Assembly (NCBI GenBank): GCA_947303715.1
Contig: CAMYYY010000016.1
Location: 1 to 51,510 of the forward strand
Origin: an uncultured Bacteroidales bacterium
GTDB lineage: Bacteria; Bacteroidota; Bacteroidia; Bacteroidales; Bacteroidaceae
Length of the DNA: 51,510 bases
Direction: 5' to 3'
The notes under the pieces: model-generated
The model's database searches: none
What the model was told of the DNA's origin: nothing
Seen by the model: only the letters and a program-made list of their open reading frames with translations
Shown here: positions 29,455-40,500 of the stretch, one piece after another
How the letters are laid out: the number at the start of each line of letters is the position of its first letter
How positions within the stretch are numbered: position 1 is the first letter of the stretch
Made by a program: the position numbers and the translations under genes

Positions 29455-31566
29455 ATGAAAATCAAAAACCACTTTTTAACTGTCCTAACGGCGGTGGCAC
29501 TGCTGACGGTTGTCGGATTGTCGGTCGTGGGCTGTAAAGAGGATATTGACACCAGTAACCGCTATACGTTCACGGGAAATACGGTGGCCAGCTTCCTTGA
29601 AGAACATAACGATATGTTCAGCAGCTTCATTACCATCCTGAAGCGCGGCGGCAAGTTCAACCTCATGAAGGCATACGGTACCTATACGTGCTTTGCCCCC
29701 GTGAACGATGCCATCGACCGTTACCTGTTCGAACAAGATTCCATCTATAGGGAGTCTCTGAAGCCAGGTTCGAAGAAGGTCATTTGGACAGGCGTCACTT
29801 CACCACGACTGGAAGACCTAAGCGACTCCATGTGTACCGTCATTGCCCAGACGCATATCATCCCCGCCACCTACCTGACAACGGAGATGGAGGGCGATGT
29901 CGTCCCGACAATGAACCTCAATGACCGCTACCTTACGATGAGTTATGATGTGGACTCTCTTCAGCATAGCCTCCTTTTCATCAACGGTGCCCAAGTTGTC
30001 GGCGCCGACGAGGAAGTGGAGAATGGTGTTGTCCAAATTATCAATGCGGTCATGAACCCATCCTCGGAAACGGTACCTACCGTCATTGAGAACATGAAGT
30101 TTTTAAGCATCTTCTCTGAGGCTTTGGAACGGACGGGACTGGACGCGAAACTGCAGCCTTACAAAGACTTTTCTTACACGGATGGTGACAAGACCACGCT
30201 CACCATCTACAATGCCTCGGGCTGTCCCTATCCTCCAAGCCGCTACTATGGTTTCACGGCTTTCGTGGAACCCGACTCCGTTTATCAAGCAGCTGGTATT
30301 TACAATATCGAAGACTTGTTTGCCCAGTGCAAGATCTGGTATCCTGAGTCCTCCGATGATGACAACTACAAGAGCCCGAACAATGCGCTCTACAAGTTTG
30401 TTGCCTATCATTTGTTAGACCGTAAGCTGCTTTACACCCGTTTGACCTGTTACAAGATTACTTGTGGTGGCTATTTCAACTCGGAAAGTGTCTATTTGAC
30501 CCGTGCCGACCGTTACGACTACTTTGAAACCATGCAGGGAACGCTGCTTAAAGTCATTCGTCCCCTCAGCAATGGTACACGCGGTTTGTGCGACGACGGC
30601 ATGGAGCGCTCCTACTCCGAATGTATTTTCTTGAACTACACCAAGGATCCCGATCTCATTGCTGCTGCCCCAGGGGCCTTCAACGTAACCTGCGGAAAGA
30701 ATAACATCCCTGTCAACATCCGCATCATGGAACCCACCTCGGTGGCAAACAATAAGACGAAGTACCCCGGTTTCCAGAACGAGGCATTGAACGGATCCAT
30801 CCATCTCATTGACCACTTCCTGGTTTATGATGAAGATGTCATGTCAGGCTATGTGCTGAATGAGATTATCCGCATCGACTTCTCGTCCATTCCCCCCGAA
30901 TACACCAACAACAACATCCGCTGGTCGGACGGTAACAACATCAAGTTTGCAGGTGCTGGTGACTACGAATTCTACATCCCTGGTACGTACAGCGACCGCA
31001 TCAAGTACAACCACGAAGAAGCCCGTTTGTACTACCTCAGCCCGCACAACAGCTGGACTAACTACATGGGCGATGAGTGCATGTGCCTTGGTCCCGCCGA
31101 TGTCTCCTACCGTCTGCCACACGTTCCGCCAGGGACCTATGAGATGCGCTTTGGTTATCAAGGTATGACGAACCGTGGTATTACCCAGTTCTATTTTGAC
31201 AACGAGATTACGGGTATCCCCGTTGACCTCCGCCTGAGTGCAACAGCCAACCCCCGCATCGGTTGGATTGCTGATGCACAGACCGACGACAACGGCGTCA
31301 TCAACGACAAGCAAATGAAGAACCGTGGATTCCTAAAGGGTAGCACTCAATATTATGCCTACGGTCATTTGGCTCGACATGAACCATCCGTCATCCGCCT
31401 TGTTCTTACCACGAAGTACCTCGACGGTGGCGACCACTGGTTCCGCGCCAAGAATGTCAACGAGAACGACGATGGTCTTGACCAGTTCATGCACGACTAC
31501 ATTGAGTTTGTGCCCGTTGGCTGGCTACGCAACGAGAACATCTCTCTTGACGAAAAACGTAAATAA
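29455..31566 (+). CDS. FAS1 lipoprotein, tandem paralog 1 of 3
   Basis: Probable surface binding lipoprotein, 703 aa, unknown ligand. The lipobox Cys27 is followed by KEDID, matching the K-(D/E)2 lipoprotein export signal for surface display known from Capnocytophaga. Two FAS1-like domains follow: about 40-225 (TVASFLEEHNDMFSSFITIL, AYGTYTCFAPVNDAIDRYL) and about 225-470 (FLSIFSEALERTGL, YYGFTAFVEPDSVY, FVAYHLLDRKLLY). Residues about 500-690 form a beta-rich domain (PPGTYEMRFGYQG, TQFYFDNEITGIPVDLR, GGDHWFRAKNV) that looks like a jelly-roll binding module. The C-terminus ends DEKRK. Next paralog starts 12 nt later. Confidence 0.8.
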   Translation: MKIKNHFLTVLTAVALLTVVGLSVVGCKEDIDTSNRYTFTGNTVASFLEEHNDMFSSFITILKRGGKFNLMKAYGTYTCFAPVNDAIDRYLFEQDSIYRESLKPGSKKVIWTGVTSPRLEDLSDSMCTVIAQTHIIPATYLTTEMEGDVVPTMNLNDRYLTMSYDVDSLQHSLLFINGAQVVGADEEVENGVVQIINAVMNPSSETVPTVIENMKFLSIFSEALERTGLDAKLQPYKDFSYTDGDKTTLTIYNASGCPYPPSRYYGFTAFVEPDSVYQAAGIYNIEDLFAQCKIWYPESSDDDNYKSPNNALYKFVAYHLLDRKLLYTRLTCYKITCGGYFNSESVYLTRADRYDYFETMQGTLLKVIRPLSNGTRGLCDDGMERSYSECIFLNYTKDPDLIAAAPGAFNVTCGKNNIPVNIRIMEPTSVANNKTKYPGFQNEALNGSIHLIDHFLVYDEDVMSGYVLNEIIRIDFSSIPPEYTNNNIRWSDGNNIKFAGAGDYEFYIPGTYSDRIKYNHEEARLYYLSPHNSWTNYMGDECMCLGPADVSYRLPHVPPGTYEMRFGYQGMTNRGITQFYFDNEITGIPVDLRLSATANPRIGWIADAQTDDNGVINDKQMKNRGFLKGSTQYYAYGHLARHEPSVIRLVLTTKYLDGGDHWFRAKNVNENDDGLDQFMHDYIEFVPVGWLRNENISLDEKRK

Positions 31567-31578
31567 AAATCCCCAATC

Positions 31579-33681
31579 ATGATAAAACTGCATAGACATA
31601 TCCCCATCCTCAACCGATGCCCCCACTCCCTTCGGAATGGAGTCATAGGAGTCGTAGCTGTATTGGTAACCGCTTTGACCGTTAGCAGTTGTCGCGAAGA
31701 AATCGACACCTCCAACCGTTACACGTTCACCGGTCATACGATTGCCAGCTTCCTCACAGAGAATGAGGATATGTTCAGCAGCTTTGTCACCATTTTACAG
31801 CGAGGCGGTAAATACAACCTTTTGAGGGCCTACGGCACCTATACCTGCTTTGCTCCCACCAACGAGGCTATTGACCGCTACCTTTTTGAGCAGGATTCTA
31901 TTTATAAAGAGTCCCTTAAACCAGGTTCGAAAAAGGTGATTTGGACAGGAGTAACCTCTCCCCGTCTGGAAGACTTGAGCGACTCCATGTGTACTGTTAT
32001 TTCACAGACCCACATCATCCCGAAGACTTACCTCACAACTGAGATGGAGGGTGACGTCATTCCGACAATGAATCTCAATGACCGTTACCTCACCATGAGC
32101 TATGGCGTTGATTCCATTACGGGATATAGCCTGCTCTTCATCAACGGGGCAAAAGTAATCGGCGCTGACGAGGAAGTTCAGAATGGCGCTGTTCATACCA
32201 TTGCTGCTGTGATGAATCCGTCATCCAACACGGTGCCCACACAGATTGAGAACATGAAGTTCCTCAGCATCTTCTCCGAAGCACTTGAACGGACCGGATT
32301 GGATGGTAAGCTGCAAAATTACAAGGACTTCAACTATACGGAGGGTGACAAGACCACACTCACCATTTATAATAAACCAGGCTGTCCCTATCCCTCCAAC
32401 CGCTACTATGGCTACACCGCTTTTGTTGAACCCGACTCCGTCTTTCAGCAAGCTGGTATCTATAACATTGAAGACCTCTATGCTAAATGCCGAGAATGGT
32501 ATCCCACAGCCACTGACCCCGATTTCAAGAACGCGAACAATGCTCTGAACAAGTTTATCGCCTACCATCTGCTGGATCGCAAGTTGCTCTATACTCGTTT
32601 GGTTTGCTACAACATCACTTGCGGTTCCTACTACAAGTCAGAAAGCAACCTGCTGAAACGTGGCGACCGTTACGACTACTTCGAGACCATGCAAGGCACA
32701 CTGATGAAGGTGACCTTGCCACTTAGCAATGCCAACTACCCCAGCACTATCCTCATCAACTATACGAAAGATTTGAATAGTTTGGAGAGTACGGACATTA
32801 CTGCCTCCACCTTTGAAGGTCGTGCCAACGTAAAGATTATGAATCCTACCGAAGTGACGGCTGACAAGGAGCACTACCCCGATTTCCAGCAGGAAGCTCT
32901 CAATGGCTCCATCCACCTTATCGACAAGATTTTGGTTTACGATGAAGACTTGATGGTGGGCTACGTGCTGAATGAAATTATCCGCATTGACTTCTCCTCA
33001 CTCGTACCTGAATACACCAACAACAATATCCGCTGGTGCGATGGCCAGGGTGTCCAATTTGCTTCTGGTTCGGGCGACTATGAATTCTATATCCCCAAAG
33101 GTTACAGTGACCGCCTGAAGTATAACACCGAAGAAACACGTCTCTACTATCTCAGTCCGCATACCAGCTGGGCTAATTACCAGGGTGATGAGTGCATGTG
33201 TTTAGGTGCCTTCGACTTCGGCTACCGTCTGCCACATGTCCCTGCGGGTACATATGAACTGCGCATGGGCTATTCCGCCAACGGCAACCGCGGTATCATT
33301 CAATTCTATGTCGACGATGAAGTCACGGGTATCCCCACTGACCTTCGCCGATTACTCAACGTACCCGAAGTGGGTTGGGTAGCCGATAACCAAACCGATG
33401 ACAATGGCGTAGCCAACGACAAGCAGATGAAGAACCGAGGCTGGCTAAAAGGCCCCACCACCTTCTATTATGGAGGTAGCACATTGGCCCGTAATTACAA
33501 CGGTGATTGCCGACGGGTCATCGCCACCAAATATCTAAGCGAGGGTGATCACTGGCTCCGCTTCAAGAATGTTAACGACCAAGACGACGGTCTCGACCAA
33601 TTCATGCACGACTATTTGGAAATTGTGCCCATTGGCTGGCTTCGCAATGAGAACATATCTTTAGAGGATAAACGTAAATAG
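31579..33681 (+). CDS. FAS1 lipoprotein, tandem paralog 2 of 3
   Basis: Same architecture as the preceding gene, 700 aa. The N-terminus is longer, with lipobox Cys38 (TVSSC) followed by REEID. It shares long identical blocks with paralog 1, such as KPGSKKVIWTGVTSPRLEDL and MNLNDRYLTMSY, and is its closest relative in the set. Differences concentrate around residues 380-430, before the C-terminal domain. The end is EDKRK. The high similarity of neighbouring copies points to recent tandem duplication. The next paralog begins 24 nt downstream. Confidence 0.8.
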   Translation: MIKLHRHIPILNRCPHSLRNGVIGVVAVLVTALTVSSCREEIDTSNRYTFTGHTIASFLTENEDMFSSFVTILQRGGKYNLLRAYGTYTCFAPTNEAIDRYLFEQDSIYKESLKPGSKKVIWTGVTSPRLEDLSDSMCTVISQTHIIPKTYLTTEMEGDVIPTMNLNDRYLTMSYGVDSITGYSLLFINGAKVIGADEEVQNGAVHTIAAVMNPSSNTVPTQIENMKFLSIFSEALERTGLDGKLQNYKDFNYTEGDKTTLTIYNKPGCPYPSNRYYGYTAFVEPDSVFQQAGIYNIEDLYAKCREWYPTATDPDFKNANNALNKFIAYHLLDRKLLYTRLVCYNITCGSYYKSESNLLKRGDRYDYFETMQGTLMKVTLPLSNANYPSTILINYTKDLNSLESTDITASTFEGRANVKIMNPTEVTADKEHYPDFQQEALNGSIHLIDKILVYDEDLMVGYVLNEIIRIDFSSLVPEYTNNNIRWCDGQGVQFASGSGDYEFYIPKGYSDRLKYNTEETRLYYLSPHTSWANYQGDECMCLGAFDFGYRLPHVPAGTYELRMGYSANGNRGIIQFYVDDEVTGIPTDLRRLLNVPEVGWVADNQTDDNGVANDKQMKNRGWLKGPTTFYYGGSTLARNYNGDCRRVIATKYLSEGDHWLRFKNVNDQDDGLDQFMHDYLEIVPIGWLRNENISLEDKRK

Positions 33682-33705
33682 CACGTCCAATCTTATCATT
33701 AATAA

Positions 33706-35766
33706 ATGAACCGCTGGATCTCCATACGAACCTTACTGACCGCCGTCACAGTGACGACGACGATCGGTGTAACGGTGAGCAGCTGTGTCGACACCATCGA
33801 CATGAGCAACCGTTACACATTCATGGGTAGGACCGTGGCCCAGTATCTGGAGGACAACGAGGAGACGTTCAGCGACTTCATTTATATTCTCAAGCGCGGC
33901 GATAAATTCAACTTGATGAAGGCATACGGCACTTATACCTGTTTTGCGCCTACAAACGAAGCCGTGGAACGCTATTTGTTCGAGCAAGACAGCATTTATC
34001 GTGCCTCACTCCTACCAGGATCTAAGAAAGTCATCTGGACAGGCATTACCTCACCTAAGCTCGAAGAATTGAGCGACAGTATGTGCGCTGTCATCTCTAA
34101 AACCCATATTCTGGCCGAGAGTTACCTCACCACAGAGATGGAGGGTGATGTCGTTCCCACCAAGAACCTCAATGACCGTTACCTCACCATGAGTTTCGGT
34201 AACGATGCCGAAACCCTGCAGAGCATCATTTATGTGAATGGCGCCCGAATGATTTCCCCTGATGAACTAGTAGAAAACGGCGTGGTTCATGCTATTTCCA
34301 GCGTACTCAATCCCTCGTCGAATACCGTGCCTGCCGTTATCGAAGGTATGCCGTTCCTTTCCATCTTCTACGATGCCCTCGTCAAGACAGGACTTGAAAA
34401 CAAACTGCAAGACTACAAAGACTTCAGTTATGTGGATGGGGAAAGCTATGCAGGCAACTACGACGGTAACGGCAATAGTTCCTTCCCGCCCACACGCTAC
34501 TATGGCTTCACGGCCTTCTGTGAGCCGGATGAATTATTCCATTCTCTGGATATCTACTCCATTGACGACCTCTATGAGCGTTGCAAGGAATGGTACCCGA
34601 AAGCCACGAATCCCGATTTCACTAAGCCAGACAATGCGTTGTACAAGTTCGTGGCCTATCATTTGGTCAACAAGAAATTGCTCTATACTCGTCTGGTCTG
34701 CTATAATCTGACACTTGAGACGTATAATTCGGAAGTCAACTTAGTGAAACGCAGCGACCGTTTTGAATACTACGAGACTATGCAGGGTACGTTGATGAAA
34801 GTCACTCGTCCGCTGAGCAACGCCAAGTACCAGACCGATGTTCTCGTTAATTACTCCCGCGACCTTACTAACGCAAGCGATCCCTATCGGAGCACATGCG
34901 GTGAAAGAAAAATCCCCGTCAATATCAAGGTTTACGATCCCGCTGTCGTTTCGCAAGATAGTACCCACTATCCAGGGTTCATGCAGGAAGCCCTCAATGG
35001 TTCCATTCACCTCCTCGACAATGTTCTCATTTACGACGAAGATGTCATGAGCGGCTATGTCCTCAATGAAATCATGCGCTTTGACTTCTCCTCGCTGGTT
35101 CCAGAGTTCACCAATAACGAAGTACGCTGGTGTTCGCGCGGCAAGGCCGGTATTCTCAAAACCAACGAATATTATATCCCCAAAGGCTACGGAACAAACC
35201 TCGTTTATAATACCGAGGAGACCCGCCTCTACTATCTCTGCCCCAACCAGACCTGGCACAACTACCAAGGTGATGAGATGATGGGGCTAGGAGCCTTTGA
35301 TTTCAAGTACAAAATGCCACCTGTACCCGAAGGCACCTACGAAATCCGCATGGGTTATTCAGCCAACAATAACCGCCATGTCATCCAATTCTACGTGGAC
35401 GACGAAGTGACGGGCATCCCTGTAGATCTCCGCATTCTGCTGAATACGCCCAACATCGGCTACATTGCCGATGCACAGACCGATGACAACGGCATTGCCA
35501 ACGACAAGAACATGAAGAACCGTGGATATGTCAAAGGTCCCACTACCTATTATTATAATGGAAGTGTTCTGGCTCGCGATGACAACTCCGTTGTCCGCAA
35601 GGTCATCACTACCAAATACCTCGGTCCCGGCGACCACTGGGTCCGCTTTAAAAACGTCAAAGAAGACGACAACGGCAAGGCACAGTTCATGCACGACTAC
35701 ATAGAAATCGTTCCCGTCGGTTATCTCCGACGCGAAGACATCCCATTGGAAGAGAAACGTAAATAA
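33706..35766 (+). CDS. FAS1 lipoprotein, tandem paralog 3 of 3
   Basis: Third and most diverged copy, 686 aa. The lipobox is VSSC (Cys27), followed by VDTID rather than a Lys/Arg-acidic pair. FAS1 motifs are conserved (AYGTYTCFAPTNEAVERYL, PGSKKVIWTGITSPKLEELS, YYGFTAFCEPDELF). The second FAS1 region is shortened around YVDGESYAGNYDGNG compared with its sisters. The beta-rich C-terminal domain is retained (EGTYEIRMGYSANNNRHVIQ, DDEVTGIPVDLR) and the protein ends EEKRK. The divergence suggests specialisation after duplication; the ligand is unknown. Confidence 0.8.
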   Translation: MNRWISIRTLLTAVTVTTTIGVTVSSCVDTIDMSNRYTFMGRTVAQYLEDNEETFSDFIYILKRGDKFNLMKAYGTYTCFAPTNEAVERYLFEQDSIYRASLLPGSKKVIWTGITSPKLEELSDSMCAVISKTHILAESYLTTEMEGDVVPTKNLNDRYLTMSFGNDAETLQSIIYVNGARMISPDELVENGVVHAISSVLNPSSNTVPAVIEGMPFLSIFYDALVKTGLENKLQDYKDFSYVDGESYAGNYDGNGNSSFPPTRYYGFTAFCEPDELFHSLDIYSIDDLYERCKEWYPKATNPDFTKPDNALYKFVAYHLVNKKLLYTRLVCYNLTLETYNSEVNLVKRSDRFEYYETMQGTLMKVTRPLSNAKYQTDVLVNYSRDLTNASDPYRSTCGERKIPVNIKVYDPAVVSQDSTHYPGFMQEALNGSIHLLDNVLIYDEDVMSGYVLNEIMRFDFSSLVPEFTNNEVRWCSRGKAGILKTNEYYIPKGYGTNLVYNTEETRLYYLCPNQTWHNYQGDEMMGLGAFDFKYKMPPVPEGTYEIRMGYSANNNRHVIQFYVDDEVTGIPVDLRILLNTPNIGYIADAQTDDNGIANDKNMKNRGYVKGPTTYYYNGSVLARDDNSVVRKVITTKYLGPGDHWVRFKNVKEDDNGKAQFMHDYIEIVPVGYLRREDIPLEEKRK

Positions 35767-35814
35767 AACTCTATAATAAACGACAAAGAAAACAGTAATT
35801 AATTTTATATCATT

Positions 35815-37530
35815 ATGATGAAGAAAGGTATCATAAAAACATTAGCGTTCGGCGCCATCATCGCCTTGGCTTTCACAGCTTGCAACGACCAGTGGAACGA
35901 ACACTATCAGGTGAAGGAAGAACTGAACTCCACCGAGACACTATGGGACATTATCTCCAAGAAGGGTGAATTGTCCGAGTTTGCGTCCATGCTGCAGCGC
36001 ACAGGCTACGACAAGTTGCTCCAGCAAAACCGCTACTACACCGTTTGGGCTCCGAAGAACGGGTTTGGCTACACAGAGGACAACGACAGTCTTCTGCAGG
36101 TCGAGTTTGTCGAGAACCACATCGCAGACTACCGCTACAACGCCAGCGGTATCCTCAACGAAAACCAGGTGAGGATGATTAACAACAAGTACATCTTCTT
36201 TGACGGTGCCGGCAACGACTACACCTTCAAGGGAAAGAAGCTGGTATCGAAAAACATTCCCGCCAAAAACGGTGTGCTTCACATCATCGACGGCTATGCC
36301 GACTTCACCGCCAACATTTGGGAGCAGCTGGCCAAAGTCGATAGTCTCTCGGAAATCAACAGTTTCCTCAAGTCGTATAACATCAACTATTTCGATGAAG
36401 CCAGCAGCGTGCAGGGGCCCATCGTCAACGGACAAATCACCTATCTTGATTCCGTTGTCGTCCTGCAGAACGAGTGGTTCAACCACATTGGCTATCTGGC
36501 CCGTGAGGACAGTTCCTACTACATGATTGCTCCGACCAACAGGGCTTGGCGCGAGATGTACCAGAAAGCACTCACCTACTTCATCTACCCCAGTACAAAG
36601 TTCGGCGGTGACAGTCTTCAGCGTATCAACGCAGCAAGCGCCATGTGCCGCCATCTCGTTTTCAGCCGTGCAGCTAACGGACTAAAGGTCATCGATGATC
36701 CCAGGACGAAGGACTCCCTCTCATCCAACTGGTATCAGACACGCCACTCCTCTTTCCCCAACAAGGTCACGTTCCGCGGTGACGAATACAAGAACCTCTT
36801 TAACAATCTTGTGGAGATGGATGAGCTTAGCAATGGCAAGCTCTACGTGACGGACACCTACAACTTCGACCCCATCAAGTGCTGGCACGATACCATCAAG
36901 ATTGAGGGTGAGGACATGGTCAATATCGAGGTAACCGAGAATAACACCCTCAGGGACGTTAAATCTATTCCGCGTGATAGTGTGAGCATTTACAGACATG
37001 TTTCAAGGGGAAGCTATGGAGAGTTCTACCCGAAGAATGCTTCAGGTAATGCTAAGTTGACGGTTACTATCAATAAGGTGCTTTCCGCTCCCTATTTGGT
37101 CAAGTGTGTATTCGTTCCCCCGACTATTCTTGACAAGACAGCCGTGTTCCAACAGAATTTGATGAATTTACAGTTAAAATACGTTGACGAAGCAGGGAAG
37201 GTTAAGACGTTGAACATGAAGACGCCGTATCAATGGTATGATGAAAAGGATAAAGCGTACAACTCCAACTTTGCCGATAGCTGTTATAACAAGCCCGATA
37301 CTGTCATCTTCCTTCCTCAGGCCGATGAAGCCCGCTCATTCTTCCGTTTCCCCACCAATGAGTATGACCTCAGTTCTAGCGAAATCGCCCAGACACAGCT
37401 GGTCATTCAGAGTAACATGTCATCCAAAGACAAGGCACACGACCGCCATATCCGCATTGACTGCATCATTCTCGAGCCCATTGACGAGGAAACCTTTGTG
37501 GATCCCCTTAACCAAGGAGAAGGAGAGTAA
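35815..37530 (+). CDS. FAS1-domain lipoprotein, 571 aa
   Basis: Lipoprotein with signal peptide MMKKGIIKTLAFGAIIALAFTAC (Cys23). It is not a copy of the three preceding genes: it lacks their C-terminal domain. Residues about 40-165 form a FAS1 unit (LWDIISKKGELSEFASMLQR, YYTVWAPKNGFG, AKNGVLHIIDGYADF). A second FAS1-like unit spans about 170-350 (SYYMIAPTNRAWREMY, KLYVTDTYNFDP). The remainder (about 360-571) is beta-rich and unrecognised. It is 48 nt after paralog 3 and 35 nt before the second SusC, matching the place usually held by a surface binding protein. Confidence 0.75.
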   Translation: MMKKGIIKTLAFGAIIALAFTACNDQWNEHYQVKEELNSTETLWDIISKKGELSEFASMLQRTGYDKLLQQNRYYTVWAPKNGFGYTEDNDSLLQVEFVENHIADYRYNASGILNENQVRMINNKYIFFDGAGNDYTFKGKKLVSKNIPAKNGVLHIIDGYADFTANIWEQLAKVDSLSEINSFLKSYNINYFDEASSVQGPIVNGQITYLDSVVVLQNEWFNHIGYLAREDSSYYMIAPTNRAWREMYQKALTYFIYPSTKFGGDSLQRINAASAMCRHLVFSRAANGLKVIDDPRTKDSLSSNWYQTRHSSFPNKVTFRGDEYKNLFNNLVEMDELSNGKLYVTDTYNFDPIKCWHDTIKIEGEDMVNIEVTENNTLRDVKSIPRDSVSIYRHVSRGSYGEFYPKNASGNAKLTVTINKVLSAPYLVKCVFVPPTILDKTAVFQQNLMNLQLKYVDEAGKVKTLNMKTPYQWYDEKDKAYNSNFADSCYNKPDTVIFLPQADEARSFFRFPTNEYDLSSSEIAQTQLVIQSNMSSKDKAHDRHIRIDCIILEPIDEETFVDPLNQGEGE

Positions 37531-37565
37531 ACCGAGTTCCTGTAACCCAATTAACAAGAAAGACA

Positions 37566-40500
37566 ATGAATACTAATATGATGAAACATTTCAGATTGGC
37601 AACCGCAGTATTCTGCATGGCTTGCATAGCTGGCACCAGCACTCTGTTTGCACAAGATGTACAGGAATCCAAACCCCAGAGAAGTGCCCCTGTTGTGGAC
37701 AACATTCAAACAATCCCCATCACGGGTAAGGTCATTGATGCGGCGACAAAAGAAGCCATCCCTGGTGTCCGTGTGGAAGGCTTTGGCAACAGCCGTATCA
37801 CGGCCATGACAGGTGTCGACGGTACCTTCTCTATTAAGGTTCCCGAAAGCGTCACCTCCCTCTATGTCTCCACCCCAGGCTACTCCAGCGTGGTAATCCC
37901 AGCCAAGCACTCCCAAGGCGACATCGTCATTAAGTTGTTCTCCGACGTTTTCGACGAGTTCGTCAAGAATGAGTTCGATGTCACAGCAAAGGCTGTCGCT
38001 GACATCAACACGAATACAGCGCTGAGCGTTGAAGGCGAAATCCAGCGTCAGCTTGGCGGAGACATTCGCCTCATCACCCGTTCAGGTACCCCCGGTATGG
38101 GAGCCCTAATGATGATTCAGGGTATCAATACGCTCAACTCCTCCACCCAGCCCCTCATCGTTCTTGACGGTGTGGTGCAGGATCTGCAGGATGGCTACGC
38201 ATCCGTTCATGACGGTTTCTTCAACAATATCCTCGCCGGTATTGACGTAGACGATATTGAGAAGGTTACTGTCCTCAAAAACGGAACCTCCATCTACGGT
38301 GCCAAGGGTGCCAACGGCGTTATCCTCATCGACACCCGCCGCGGACACAGCATGGCAACCCGCATCGATGCAGTCGCCTATGGCGGCTACACGATGGAGC
38401 CCAACCTCCCCACCATGATGAATGCCCAGCAGTACCGCATCCTGGCCAACGAGCTCATGGGTGGTGTGGAAACACGTCAGAACCGTTTCCCCTTCCTTTG
38501 GGATTATCCTAACTACTACTACAACATGTATCACAATGATACGAAGTGGTCGGACTATGTCTATCGTGAGGCTTGGTCACAGAATTATAAGGTCAACGTA
38601 CAAGGCGGTGACGATGCAGCTATGTACAACTTCTCCCTTGGCTATAGCGATGCTGAAAGCACTATTCTTTGCAACGACTTCAACCGCTTGAACATCCGCT
38701 TCAATACAGACGTTGTTCTTGCCGACAACCTGAAGACCCGTTTCGACATTGCCTACTCGCGTATCAATCGCAACCTCCGCAACGATGGTATCCAGCCCGA
38801 TTTCGATACCGCACCGGTTTCAGCTCCGGGCTTCCTCTCCCTCATCAAGTCTCCGTTCCTCAGTCCTTACAAGTACAACAACGACGGAACGCTGTCGCCT
38901 ATGTTGGAGGGCGCTGACACCTACGCCAACTTCGATGTCAATACGCGCAACAACACGTTGGGCAACCCCATCTCCATCTTCGAGTATGCTGAAGGTAACA
39001 ACAAGAACGTCCAAGAGTACACCATGTTTGATGTCACATTTGCTCCTGAATGGAAACTGGGCAAGGGCTTTGTGCTGAACGGCTTGTTCAACTACACCCT
39101 GCACCGCACCAACGAGAAGTCCTTCCGTCCGATGACGGGCATGCCCAACTTCTACATTTCCGGTCTTGGCTATTCCGCAAACGAAGTCCGCTCGTTCTTC
39201 TCCAAGGAGAGCAGCGTCTATGCCGATGCCCACCTCGACTGGAGCAAGCGCTTTGGAAGTCACTTCTTCAGTGCATTTGCTGGTGTTCGCTACTCCAACT
39301 TTGCATACGACAGCAGCTACCAGTCTTGCCATAATACAGGTAACGACAAACTGCCTGACATCAACGCCAGCTATGACTACCTTGACCAAGATGGTGAAGA
39401 CAACGTCTGGCGTAACATGGCCTGGTATGCCAATGCCGATTACAACTTCCGCAACAAATACTTCCTTCAGGGTAGTCTTGCTGCTGAGACATCTTCCCGT
39501 TTCGGTCGCGAAATCACCAATGGCCTGCGCCTCGCCGGTGTCAGCTGGGGCCTCTTCCCCTCGCTGCAGGCAGGCTGGCTGATGAGTGCCGAGCCCTGGT
39601 TCAACACCAATGTCGTCAACTTCCTCAAGCTGACTGCAGGCTTTGATATCTCTGGCAACGACAATATCAGCAACAACGCGGCATTCGCATATTTTAGCAA
39701 CGTGAAGTACCAGAATCGCGCCATGGGTCTGACCATCGACAACATCGAGAACCAGTCCATCCAATGGGAAAGCACCACACGCTACAACCTCGGCTTTGAA
39801 GCCGTCGCCCTGGGTAATCGTCTGAAGTTGGCTGCCAACCTCTACCACAACGTCACAGACAACCTCCTCACGCTGAAAGACCTTAACTATCTGACTGGTC
39901 TTCAGAAGTACTGGTGCAACGATGGTTCTTTGGAGAACAATGGCTTCGACGTAAACGTCATTACCAAGGTTATCAATACGAAGAATTGGAAATGGGAGGT
40001 GGGTGCCAGCGTAGGCCACTATAAGAATAAGGTAACTGCTCTGCCCGACGGTGACTTCGAGACCTCCATCTATGGTGCCTCCATACTGACGGCTGTCGGC
40101 TCACCGGTCGGCCTCTTCTACGGCTACAAGACCGATGGTGTCTATGCAAGCGCCTCTGACGTTCCCAGCCAGGGCGGTACGCTCCTCAGCACGAAGAACG
40201 CTTCAACAGGTGAAACCGTTTACTTCGGTGCCGGCGACATGAAGTTTGTTGAGAACAAAGTTGATAACATCATCGACGAGAACGACCGCTTCGTCATCGG
40301 CGACCCCAATCCCGATGTCTTCGGTAACATCCAGTCGAGCCTTACCTTCAAGCATGTCACTCTCGATGCAACGTTCAACTACGTTTATGGTAACGACATC
40401 TACAACTACCAGCGCAGCATTCTGGAAAGTGCCGACCGCTTCTACAATCAGACTGTGGCCGTCACCAACCGCTGGCGTACTGAAGGTGATGTCACTACCA

